From contig JAJYOS010000463.1 in assembly GCA_021796055.1 (NCBI GenBank), positions 1 through 5,720 on the forward strand: a DNA stretch of 5,720 nucleotides. Direction: 5' to 3'. This stretch comes from Bacteroidota bacterium. Its GTDB lineage: Bacteria; Bacteroidota; Kryptoniia; Kryptoniales; JAKASW01. Every line of letters begins with the position of its first letter. The first letter of the stretch is position 1. Shown here piece after piece: positions 1 to 5,648 of the stretch. Both the position numbers and the translations under genes were made by a program. The notes beneath the pieces are model-generated. The model searched no databases. It was not told the DNA's origin and saw only the letters and a program-made list of their open reading frames with translations.

Positions 1-152
1 AGGTGATCAGCGATTTTCCTGTCGCGATTCAGCTCAGGTTTCTACAGACACTGGTGGAAGTCGCATCCGAGAACAATTCCACGACTATATTCCCCGTGCC
101 GATAGACTTGCTTTCGCCGTTCCTCGAAAAGAAAATGCAGGGGAAGAAGTAA
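1..152 (+). CDS. Slipin/stomatin-like SPFH protein, C-terminal end only
   Basis: Partial gene whose start lies upstream of the window. Reading from base 3 gives about 49 residues ending in TAA at 150-152. The visible tail contains [20 protein letters not shown] followed by IFPVPIDLL and a short basic end (KKMQGKK). A Q-L-R-[FY]-L-Q-T-L segment, then E-x-N-S-T and F-P-[LV]-P-I-D-L, is the usual C-terminal signature of bacterial slipins. These are membrane-anchored SPFH-domain proteins that form oligomeric scaffolds at the inner membrane, often encoded beside an NfeD-type partner. The partner and the membrane anchor are outside the window, so only the family can be called. A strong terminator follows 29 bases downstream, so this gene is not cotranscribed with anything else in the window. 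Confidence 0.8.
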   Translation, partial: VISDFPVAIQLRFLQTLVEVASENNSTTIFPVPIDLLSPFLEKKMQGKK

Positions 153-181
153 ACGCTTCTCTGACAATCCTGAAGAAAAGA

Positions 182-205
182 AAAGCCCCGCTCTCGCGGG
201 GCTTT
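182..205. terminator. Bidirectional rho-independent terminator
   Basis: There is a perfect 10-bp stem, AAAGCCCCGC (182-191) with GCGGGGCTTT (196-205), and a 4-base loop TCTC. On the plus strand it is followed by a modest T-rich run (TTTCTATTT). On the minus strand the A-rich bases at 171-184 become a good T tract (TTTTCTTTTC). It lies between the convergent slipin end (152) and the lipoprotein end (233), so it most likely terminates both transcripts. Confidence 0.92.
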
Positions 206-232
206 CTATTTGCCAACTGTATGAGCGAGAAC

Positions 233-943
233 TTACGACCAGCTCCCGGCGCCGATGATTGTACCAGTATCATCCCATTCTGTCCATGTACCTGATCCCG
301 TTGAGGTCCAGATCACATCCAGCGTCAGAGCGGTTCCCGTGTATACCTTCAACTCGCCGCTCTTGTCCGGATTGTTTGTGAAGACCTGCTTCTCCTCCAT
401 CGCTCCGGTTGTATCGTTGTTTATGGTGATCGTCCCTGTGATTATGCCGCTGGATGCTGTCGACCACGTAACCTGGTACGCAGCGATAGTAGTCGGCGGA
501 TAGTAAATCGTCCAGCTTCCGGACTTTCCGTCCGTGGTCTCCGATCCGGAAAGCGCGGTCCAGTTGCTGAAAGTCACGCCTCCTTGCGTGCCGTTATACA
601 TGAGCTTCCAGTCGTAGCCGCTGCTGCTTGAGGTTGCAGACCAGGTTGCGGTGAAACCGCTATAGGTGTAAGTCCAGCTCCACGTATTGCCGGTCTGTGT
701 CCCATTCCCTGTAAAGAACCCCATATAAGTGGAAGACGTCGCGTTGAAAAGGGTGGCGACATAGTTGGCATAATACGCCCCGTAGCTGGTGTCGGCCGCT
801 GCGGAAGTGTCCGGGCCAAAAAAAGTAGGTGCGGCGAGCTTTGGCGCAGTGCCGCTAGGGCTTGTGCTGCTGCTTTTGGAGCAACTCGCGAGTAATAGTG
901 CCATCGCTACCAAAACACCGGCACTCCTTAGAAACTTCACCAT
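233..943 (-). CDS. Small Ser/Thr/Trp-rich secreted lipoprotein, function unknown
   Basis: 236 residues from the ATG at 943. The open frame extends up to 994, but the internal start is chosen because AGGAGGG lies 7 bases upstream of it and it begins a clean lipoprotein signal: MVKFLR, a hydrophobic stretch (residues 8-19), then the lipobox LASC with Cys21 as the likely lipidated residue. A low-complexity Ser/Thr linker follows (22-31). The rest is rich in Ser, Thr, Gly, Trp and Tyr with alternating strand-like patterns. Similar Trp-containing units recur: GNTWSWTYTYSG (about 85-96), GKSGSWTIYYP (139-149), GSGTWTEWDDTG (217-228) and a terminal GSWS. This suggests a repetitive beta-sheet domain on the membrane or cell surface. 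No catalytic motif and no type IX sorting domain is visible. I do not recognise the family. The gene is monocistronic: divergent from the porD-like operon and convergent with the slipin gene. Confidence 0.85.
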   Translation of the reverse strand: MVKFLRSAGVLVAMALLLASCSKSSSTSPSGTAPKLAAPTFFGPDTSAAADTSYGAYYANYVATLFNATSSTYMGFFTGNGTQTGNTWSWTYTYSGFTATWSATSSSSGYDWKLMYNGTQGGVTFSNWTALSGSETTDGKSGSWTIYYPPTTIAAYQVTWSTASSGIITGTITINNDTTGAMEEKQVFTNNPDKSGELKVYTGTALTLDVIWTSTGSGTWTEWDDTGTIIGAGSWS

Positions 944-950
944 TGGTATT

Positions 951-957
951 CCCTCCT
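951..957 (-). promoter_or_regulatory. Ribosome-binding site that fixes the lipoprotein start
   Basis: Minus-strand AGGAGGG lies 7 bases before the ATG at 943. It favours this start over the in-frame ATG at 994, which would add 17 charged and polar residues (MARDNEGNKTTKQEGIP) ahead of the lipoprotein signal peptide. Confidence 0.85.
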
Positions 958-1004
958 GTTTTGTTGTTTTATTTCCTTCGTTGTCTCTTGCCACAAATTT
1001 CGGA

Positions 1005-1035
1005 TAAAGGTAAAGACTAAATCCCTCATTGGCAA
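1005..1035 (-). promoter_or_regulatory. Candidate Bacteroidota-type promoter for the lipoprotein gene
   Basis: On the minus strand, TACCTTTA (1005-1012) matches the Bacteroidota -7 consensus TAnnTTTG in all but the last base. TTG (1033-1035) lies 20 bases upstream, in the place of the -33 element. Transcription would start near position 999, giving a leader of about 55 bases that includes the ribosome-binding site. This rests on consensus matching alone, in an AT-rich region where chance matches occur. Confidence 0.4.
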
Positions 1036-1044
1036 GCGATTTAG
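1017..1044. repeat. Inverted repeat overlapping the candidate lipoprotein promoter
   Basis: CTAAATC (1017-1023) and GATTTAG (1038-1044) are perfect 7-bp inverted arms separated by 14 bases. The flanks GA...(G)TC extend the symmetry with one offset base. Arm centres are 21 bp apart, two helical turns, as expected for a dimeric regulator. The repeat lies between and over the proposed -7 and -33 elements, so it could be an operator. There is no direct evidence of a bound protein. Confidence 0.4.
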
Positions 1045-1067
1045 GTCACATTAATTCTTTTCATTTC

Positions 1068-1094
1068 TTGCCGGCCGATTGCCTTTATGTTGCC
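1068..1094 (+). promoter_or_regulatory. Three TTGCC direct repeats at exact 11-bp spacing, possible regulator site
   Basis: TTGCC occurs at 1068-1072, 1079-1083 and 1090-1094, each start 11 bases after the last; the second and third copies extend to TTGCCTT. Direct repeats one helical turn apart are the typical binding layout of OmpR/PhoB-type response regulators. Another copy lies at 988-992 and an inverted copy (GGCAA) at 1031-1035. The array ends 44 bases before the porD-like start, where its promoter would be expected. I could not identify a convincing -7/-33 pair for that gene, so the array may contain or replace core promoter elements. Confidence 0.4.
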
Positions 1095-1138
1095 TTACAT
1101 AACCCTGAAGGCTAAATTGGACGCGGAGGAAGAAGTCT

Positions 1139-2020
1139 ATGAAATGGCTCATTTTGATGGTATCGATCATGTCGTTCTCCGCCGCCGCCGCTCAGGAGAT
1201 CAATGCTACCGTAACACTGAACTACGACGCGTTGAGCGGAACAGACAGAGAAAACGTCATTGACCTGGGGCCGGCAATCCAAAACTATATCAACAGCTAC
1301 AGATGGACTGGCCAGGATTTCAAGGGCCCGAAAATTCAGGTTACGCTGAACATATACCTTCTCTCCGCTTCGAACGGAGTCTACTCGGCACAGGCATTCG
1401 TCGGAAGCCAGCGGCCGATCTATAAGTCGAGCAACATTTCTCCGATGGTGCGCCTGCTGGATAATTCCTGGCAGTTTGCATACACGAAGGACCAGCCCCT
1501 GCTGCACGATGAGTTCCATTTCAATTCCCTCACGGGATTCATAGACTATTATATGTATGTGATTCTCGGCTTCGATTTCGATTCTTACGATCCGCTCGGC
1601 GGAACGAGGTTTTACCAGAAAGCCTCCAATATAGTGGCACAGGGACAGAATGGGAATTACCCGCAGGGATGGCAGCCAAGTACATCGGGAAGTTACTCCC
1701 GATATGCTCTCGTCAACGATGTTTTATCGGGTAAATACGATATTTTCAGGACGGCCTTTTACGATTACGAATATAACGGAATAGATCTGCTCAGCACCCA
1801 GCGCGATTCCGCACAGGTTACAATTGCCAATGCATTGAACAAGATTGCGGACTTAGTGTTACAATCGGGATCGCGCAGCGCGTTGATAAGGGTTTTCTTC
1901 GACGCGAAGTATCTCGAGATTGCCGACGCCCTCAAGGGATATCCCGACAAAGGAATCCTGGGGAAGCTGTCGATAGTCGACCAGTCGCACCAATCCACTT
2001 ATTCAAAGTACATGAACTAG
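1139..2020 (+). CDS. porD: PorD-like (DUF4835) type IX secretion protein
   Basis: 293 residues, close to the usual length of the DUF4835 family (about 300), which is named PorD for its link to type IX secretion and gliding in Bacteroidota. GGAGG (1125-1129) lies 9 bases before the ATG. A Sec signal peptide (residues 1-18, ending SAAAA) leaves a mature protein starting QEINATVTLN, which closely resembles the QELNATVTVN-like start typical of the family. Other family-like blocks are RWTGQDF (55-61), SQRPIY (90-95), DYYMYVILGFDFDSYDPLGG (136-155), SRYALVNDVLSGKYD (187-201) and RVFFDAKYLEIADAL (251-265). The protein is expected to be periplasmic or associated with the outer membrane; its biochemical role is not established. 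It is the first gene of a probable operon with an outer-membrane PorV/PorQ-type protein and an HhH-barrel protein. In many Bacteroidota the family lies between coaBC and recN, and neither is present here. The family call comes from remembered motifs, not a search. Confidence 0.88.
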   Translation: MKWLILMVSIMSFSAAAAQEINATVTLNYDALSGTDRENVIDLGPAIQNYINSYRWTGQDFKGPKIQVTLNIYLLSASNGVYSAQAFVGSQRPIYKSSNISPMVRLLDNSWQFAYTKDQPLLHDEFHFNSLTGFIDYYMYVILGFDFDSYDPLGGTRFYQKASNIVAQGQNGNYPQGWQPSTSGSYSRYALVNDVLSGKYDIFRTAFYDYEYNGIDLLSTQRDSAQVTIANALNKIADLVLQSGSRSALIRVFFDAKYLEIADALKGYPDKGILGKLSIVDQSHQSTYSKYMN

Positions 2021-2031
2021 GCGATAGCCTG

Positions 2032-2055
2032 CCGGAATTTGACGTTGCGTTCCGG
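2032..2055 (+). repeat. Small hairpin after the porD-like gene
   Basis: CCGGAA (2032-2037) and TTCCGG (2050-2055) form a 6-bp stem with a 12-base loop, 12 bases after the porD stop codon. No T run follows it directly, so it is more likely a 3' stabilising or processing element, or part of the structure with the next hairpin, than a terminator on its own. Confidence 0.35.
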
Positions 2056-2057
2056 GT

Positions 2058-2090
2058 CCCGAACATGATCGGGTAATCTCTTTTTGTTCT
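2058..2090 (+). terminator. Possible weak terminator or attenuator between the porD-like and PorV/PorQ-like genes
   Basis: CCCGA (2058-2062), loop ACATGA, and TCGGG (2069-2073) form a 5-bp stem followed by TAATCTCTTTTTGTTCT, a T-rich tract. The stem is short and the T tract begins several bases late, so termination would be partial at best. It lies in the 88-base gap before the next start and could lower expression of the two distal genes relative to the first. Confidence 0.3.
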
Positions 2091-2093
2091 TCA

Positions 2094-2100
2094 AAAGGGA
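2094..2100 (+). promoter_or_regulatory. Ribosome-binding site supporting the 2109 start
   Basis: AAAGGGA at 2094-2100 leaves 8 bases to the ATG at 2109. For the alternative in-frame ATG at 2100 the same purine run would abut or overlap the start codon, so it could not serve it. The match to the anti-SD sequence is imperfect. Confidence 0.55.
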
Positions 2101-2108
2101 TGTGGTCT

Positions 2109-2993
2109 ATGAATATCGCGGGTCGTGTCGCGTTTATTTCCACATTATCGGTTCTAACTGTGTCGGCAACCGTGGACTCGTTTGCCGGTTTTGAGCGCCG
2201 GTATGCCGGCGCGCGATCCCTCGGTGCGGCCGGTGCGCTGAGCGCGTTCGGCGAGGATGCGTGGTCTTTCTTTTCCAATCCCGCACGGACCGCGAGCATC
2301 GCGGAACTCGGACTCTTCTATGTGCCGTCCACCTTCGGTCTGCAGGAAGTCAAATCGATGGGTCTCGCGTATCGTGACCATATACTTGGCCTGGATTTTT
2401 CCGGCGCCGTTCAGTCGTTCGGTTGCGAGATCTATCGCGAGACGGTTGTGAGCGCCGGCGTGTCTCTTCCGCTTTCGGATTTTCTTTTTATCGGCTCGAA
2501 TATCAACCTGAATCATCTTTTCATCGAGCAATATGGCACAGACATGGCGGTAAGTCTCGATGTTGGGAGCAGGATGTTTCTATCTGAACATTTTGCGCTT
2601 GGCCTCTGCGTGACCAACTTCAATTCTGCCTCCATGACATTGTCGAACGACAGGCTTCCTCAGTCGCTGGCAGGAGGCATCGGATATGTATCGGATGAAC
2701 TGAGCGTCGGGATCGAATACTTCAAGGAAATCGGATTCCCGTCCGCCACCCGCATCGCGGCAGAATATTCTCCGGCCGCTTTTGTCACGTTGCGCGCCGG
2801 AAGTGCCAGCGGAACCAGCTCATTCAACGCCGGATTTTCAGTCAAGATCTCTCCCTTCAAGATCGAGTATGGAGCCGCATTCCACCAGGTGCTCGGAACC
2901 ACTCATTCCCTGGGCGTTTCGATCGAATTGGGCGGGGGGAAAACAGAATTCGAGAACATTCAACGCTACAGAGAATCTCTGCGGCGAAGATAG
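2109..2993 (+). CDS. PorV/PorQ-family (UPF0164-like) outer-membrane beta-barrel protein
   Basis: 294 residues from the ATG at 2109; an in-frame ATG three codons earlier is less likely on ribosome-binding-site spacing. A signal peptide covers about residues 1-26, ending DSFA. Next comes the hallmark segment of PorV/PorQ and related FadL-like proteins: GARSLGAAGALSAFGEDAW (34-52) followed by FFSNPA (54-59). It corresponds to the G-x-R-x-x-G-x-x-G-A ... A-x-x-x-x-x-N-P-A pattern. The remainder alternates short amphipathic beta strands with turns, as in a barrel of about a dozen strands. PorV and PorQ are outer-membrane factors of type IX secretion; PorV carries substrates from the translocon to the attachment complex. 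This copy is shorter than typical PorV (about 390 residues). It ends in a charged tail (KTEFENIQRYRESLRRR) rather than a terminal aromatic strand. Its position after a PorD-like gene supports a Por-related role, but PorV and PorQ cannot be told apart here. Confidence 0.75.
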   Translation: MNIAGRVAFISTLSVLTVSATVDSFAGFERRYAGARSLGAAGALSAFGEDAWSFFSNPARTASIAELGLFYVPSTFGLQEVKSMGLAYRDHILGLDFSGAVQSFGCEIYRETVVSAGVSLPLSDFLFIGSNINLNHLFIEQYGTDMAVSLDVGSRMFLSEHFALGLCVTNFNSASMTLSNDRLPQSLAGGIGYVSDELSVGIEYFKEIGFPSATRIAAEYSPAAFVTLRAGSASGTSSFNAGFSVKISPFKIEYGAAFHQVLGTTHSLGVSIELGGGKTEFENIQRYRESLRRR

Positions 2994-2998
2994 AGCAC

Positions 2999-3003
2999 GG
3001 AGG
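2999..3003 (+). promoter_or_regulatory. Ribosome-binding site that fixes a TTG start
   Basis: GGAGG at 2999-3003 lies 8 bases before TTG at 3012. An in-frame TAA at 3006-3008 rules out any earlier start, and no in-frame ATG occurs before the predicted signal peptide. TTG is therefore the best supported initiation codon for the HhH-barrel gene. Confidence 0.8.
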
Positions 3004-3011
3004 CTTAATCC

Positions 3012-4934
3012 TTGTCTGGGGCCGGGGTCAAATATGAAAGTGTAGCCGCCGCCTTGGTGCTGGCACTCGTGCTGGATACGGGAGACTCGGTCGCCCAGTC
3101 GGGGGAAGAAGAGGTGATGGAAGAAAATGTTGTCGAATCGGTCCTGACTAACTCGGATGATGTCGCAGATATACTGACCCCGATCGATATCAACGAAGCG
3201 ACACTGGAAGATTTGCTGTCGATCGCCGGAATTGACGAAACGAGCGCAGCTTCAATTATTGCATACAGAGAGAGGAATATATTCATCCGAAGTCTGGAGG
3301 AAATTTCAAATATAGACGGCATCACACCGGCGCAAATGTCGGCACTGATGCGGCGTACCAGGATTTTGGAGAACAACCGGCTGAGTGCCGAGATGACTTC
3401 TTACGCCGCCTTTTCTCCCCAGCGGAGCTCCCTCTACGAAGGCGCTTACGGAGACTACGGCTTATCGAACTTCCAGCGGGTGGAATTCTCGTATCGGAAT
3501 TTCGAAGGCTGCGCAGTCACGGACAAAGATCCGGGCGAAAGCAATTATGCCGACTTCTATTCGTTCGCGTTGGCCGGACAAAATGTCTGGCTGTTCTCGG
3601 CTGTGAATGTCGGGAATTACGCCCTCAGTCTCGGTAACGGACTGCTGTTCTCGAGCGGCGGAATGATATCCAAATCTGCAGGGGCGATCACGCCGCTGTT
3701 CACGACCAGAGCATATTCTCTCAGGCCATATCGATCGAAAGGAGAAAGCAAGTTTCTGAGAGGCGCGGCATTTGCCGTTCCGGTGGGAGGGTTCGAGTTT
3801 ACCGTCTTCACTTCAATGAAGGACCTTACAGCACGGATTGACAGCGCAGGTTGCGTCACTTCGATAGATTACTCGGGTCTGACTCTATCTTCGTCCGCTT
3901 CGCGAGGGAAGCTGCGCGAGACAATCGCAGGGGGCGTCGTGCGTTACGACGCCCCGGCGCTGACCGGCGGCTTTTCGGCGATTCACTTTTCCTACGACCA
4001 TCCGTTCATGAGTTACTACGGCAAACAAATCCTGGCTCTCGAATCATTCGCGCGTTTGCACGTCGGTCGTCTGGCTTTCTCCGGAGAGATCCTGTTTGAC
4101 AGATCCACCTCCTTCACGTCGAATGTCAGTCTGGATTACGATGATGCACGTTTTGCCATCGGGGCGCGCATCCTTCGTTCACAGATAGTTCAGAATTACA
4201 GCGGTCCTATGTCCGAAAGCTTTCCCACAAATCCCGAGGAAGGAATTTATTTCGGCGCAAGTCTCCGTCCCATCGATTTTGTGAAGCTGGGATTCTATTA
4301 CGACAGGTTCAGAATCATATCCATTTCAGGCGAGCCCGACCGGAGCGGCGAGGAGATTTTTGTCGATTCGTACATATCGCTCACGAGAGAAAGGATTTTC
4401 GAAGGTACCGGCACGCTTTTGTATTTGCGATACAAATACAAGACTAAGGAAGACCCTTTTATACCCTTTACTGATTTTCCCGTCGCGCTCTCCGTTATCG
4501 CGGGTTCGAAACAGAGTTTCAGGATCGATTTCGTACATAAATTCGGGGCCCTTTTTTCAATTCGAGCAAGAACGGAAAGAGTTTTCATTTCATCCGGGGA
4601 AAAGGGTGGAATGTTTCAGTTCGGTTGTCGGTGGAATTTCATGAAGGGATCCGTCGAATCCAGACTCTGCTTCTACCGGACTGATTCTTACAAATCCGCG
4701 TTCTATACGGTTGAGAGCGACCTCCCGTACGTGATGGGGTCGACTTTCCTTTACGGGGACGGTGGGCGGCTCTTCATAATTGGAAACTGGAAGCTGACGC
4801 GCTCCTTTGCGGTCGGCATTAAAGTGGGCAGGGACATTTACTATGGGAACAGGGAAATCTCGGTCGGATCCGCATCAAAAAGCCTTCCCGGATTGTCGGA
4901 AATAAGCGCGGAGGTCGGTTATACAATCAACTGA
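3012..4934 (+). CDS. Helix-hairpin-helix protein with large C-terminal outer-membrane-type beta domain
   Basis: 640 residues from a TTG start backed by GGAGG 8 bases upstream. The N-terminus looks like a Sec signal peptide with one basic residue (Lys7), a hydrophobic core (VAAALVLALVL, 11-21) and possible cleavage after DSVA (28). An acidic linker follows (32-53). Residues 57-116 form a ComEA-like tandem helix-hairpin-helix: IDINEATLEDLLSIAGIDET (58-77) with SIIAYRER (81-88), then RSLEEISNIDGITPAQM (93-109). From about residue 130 to the end the protein is a run of alternating amphipathic strands and Gly/Asn/Asp turns, ending EVGYTIN. This suggests a beta-barrel of many strands. Such HhH-plus-barrel proteins are common, poorly characterised members of Bacteroidota/Chlorobiota genomes; I know of no proven function. 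Both hairpins have lost the second glycine of GxG, so DNA binding is doubtful and the module may bind protein instead. The gene begins 18 bases after the PorV/PorQ-like gene, so coexpression is likely. Confidence 0.8.
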   Translation: MSGAGVKYESVAAALVLALVLDTGDSVAQSGEEEVMEENVVESVLTNSDDVADILTPIDINEATLEDLLSIAGIDETSAASIIAYRERNIFIRSLEEISNIDGITPAQMSALMRRTRILENNRLSAEMTSYAAFSPQRSSLYEGAYGDYGLSNFQRVEFSYRNFEGCAVTDKDPGESNYADFYSFALAGQNVWLFSAVNVGNYALSLGNGLLFSSGGMISKSAGAITPLFTTRAYSLRPYRSKGESKFLRGAAFAVPVGGFEFTVFTSMKDLTARIDSAGCVTSIDYSGLTLSSSASRGKLRETIAGGVVRYDAPALTGGFSAIHFSYDHPFMSYYGKQILALESFARLHVGRLAFSGEILFDRSTSFTSNVSLDYDDARFAIGARILRSQIVQNYSGPMSESFPTNPEEGIYFGASLRPIDFVKLGFYYDRFRIISISGEPDRSGEEIFVDSYISLTRERIFEGTGTLLYLRYKYKTKEDPFIPFTDFPVALSVIAGSKQSFRIDFVHKFGALFSIRARTERVFISSGEKGGMFQFGCRWNFMKGSVESRLCFYRTDSYKSAFYTVESDLPYVMGSTFLYGDGGRLFIIGNWKLTRSFAVGIKVGRDIYYGNREISVGSASKSLPGLSEISAEVGYTIN

Positions 4935-4953
4935 AGCCGGCAGTATGCTTCAG
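4931..4953. repeat. Palindrome spanning both convergent stop codons
   Basis: CTGAAGC (4931-4937) and GCTTCAG (4947-4953) form a perfect 7-bp stem with a 9-base loop. The TGA of the plus-strand HhH gene (4932-4934) lies in one arm and the TGA of the minus-strand gene (complement of 4950-4952) in the other. Neither strand has a T tract after the stem, so it is not a classical intrinsic terminator. It is nevertheless the only structure in the 15-base gap that could end or protect both transcripts. Confidence 0.45.
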
Positions 4954-5648
4954 CGAACCAGGGAAACCACGTCCAGCAAGCGCGTTCCTTCGAACTTCCC
5001 ATAGTTGTCGAAATCGAATGCGAATCGCGCGATACCGATTTGCTCGCACGCATGGCAGCCGTTACGGATATTGTAACTCACAATGAATCTCTGACCGCCG
5101 CCGGTTAGTGATTGGGAGACCGGCTGGTCGAATGCGAATCTGTCGCCGGGCCAAACGGAGGCATCGGGAAACCTGCCCACGATGTCGAGGTAAACCGAAT
5201 CTTTCTTAAGTGCGGTCAGGTCCACAAACTGAAAATCGTCGACGTCGATCATGTCAGGGATGCCGTTAACGAGAGATATGCCGAAGTTTTCGTTGGCCCT
5301 GAACGGGTAAGAGACATAAGCCACATCGACGATCCCGGTATTTACGAAATGCCGGACATAGCCCGTGGTGTCGGTCAGCGCTGCGAACCTGACCGCTTCG
5401 GCAGATGCGCCGAGATCTGTCATCAGACTTATGAAGCACTCCTGGAAATTTGGGGAGGCAAGAGCGCTGCATCTCCTGCCCATAATCTTCCTGAAATCCG
5501 ACGGCGAATGCCAGACAACGTTCGAGTCAATACGCGTGGCGGCCGTCGTTACCACAATGTTCTGCGCATCAGCTCCGGCAGCGAGGAGAATGAAGAAGAG
5601 CAGCGACAGTATTTTATTATTTAGTTGTCGAGTTGTATTATGTGACAT
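4950..5648 (-). CDS. Secreted protein of unknown function with GCHACE motif
   Basis: 232 residues from the ATG at 5648, with AGGAG (5659-5663) 10 bases upstream. A signal peptide spans residues 1-28: basic start, hydrophobic core ILSLLFFILLAAG, then ADA before QN. There is no lipobox, so a soluble periplasmic or secreted protein is expected. The mature part has four cysteines: C60, C71, C198 and C201. The C-terminal block is the most family-like part: TGGGQRFIVSYNIRNGCHAC (182-201), then EQIGIARFAFDFDNYGKFEG (202-221). Its hydrophobic-polar pattern suggests a compact beta domain. GCHACE is not a c-type heme site, which would be CxxCH. The C-x-x-C pair could form a disulfide, a redox centre or part of a metal site; the sequence does not decide. 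The tail resembles uncharacterised secreted proteins I have seen in other bacteria, but I cannot name the family. The gene is transcribed convergently with the HhH-barrel operon. Confidence 0.82.
   Translation of the reverse strand: MSHNTTRQLNNKILSLLFFILLAAGADAQNIVVTTAATRIDSNVVWHSPSDFRKIMGRRCSALASPNFQECFISLMTDLGASAEAVRFAALTDTTGYVRHFVNTGIVDVAYVSYPFRANENFGISLVNGIPDMIDVDDFQFVDLTALKKDSVYLDIVGRFPDASVWPGDRFAFDQPVSQSLTGGGQRFIVSYNIRNGCHACEQIGIARFAFDFDNYGKFEGTRLLDVVSLVR

Noticed and set aside
255..1007. Plus-strand open frames (255-503, 789-1007) and other minus-strand frames (270-467, 574-819) across the lipoprotein gene
   Set aside because: They lie on top of the lipoprotein gene, which has a signal peptide, lipobox and ribosome-binding site. 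They have no convincing start context or protein features.
1112..1519. Minus-strand 135-residue open frame over the porD-like start
   Set aside because: It is antisense to a gene with recognisable family motifs. Its composition looks like a reverse-frame shadow and it would run into the intergenic regulatory region.
3034..3045. ATG AAA GTG TAG near the start of the HhH-barrel gene, considered as the true start with a frameshift
   Set aside because: It stops after three codons, and the shifted frame gives no signal peptide. The TTG at 3012 has a well-placed GGAGG and an uninterrupted frame.
4360..4644. Overlapping frames within the HhH-barrel gene that could suggest a gene fusion or a second gene
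   Set aside because: The barrel frame runs without a break through this region with consistent strand-like patterning, so the alternatives are shadows.
5042..5057. GCHACE motif as a c-type heme site
   Set aside because: A c-type heme site needs CxxCH. Here the His lies between the cysteines and Glu follows the second one.
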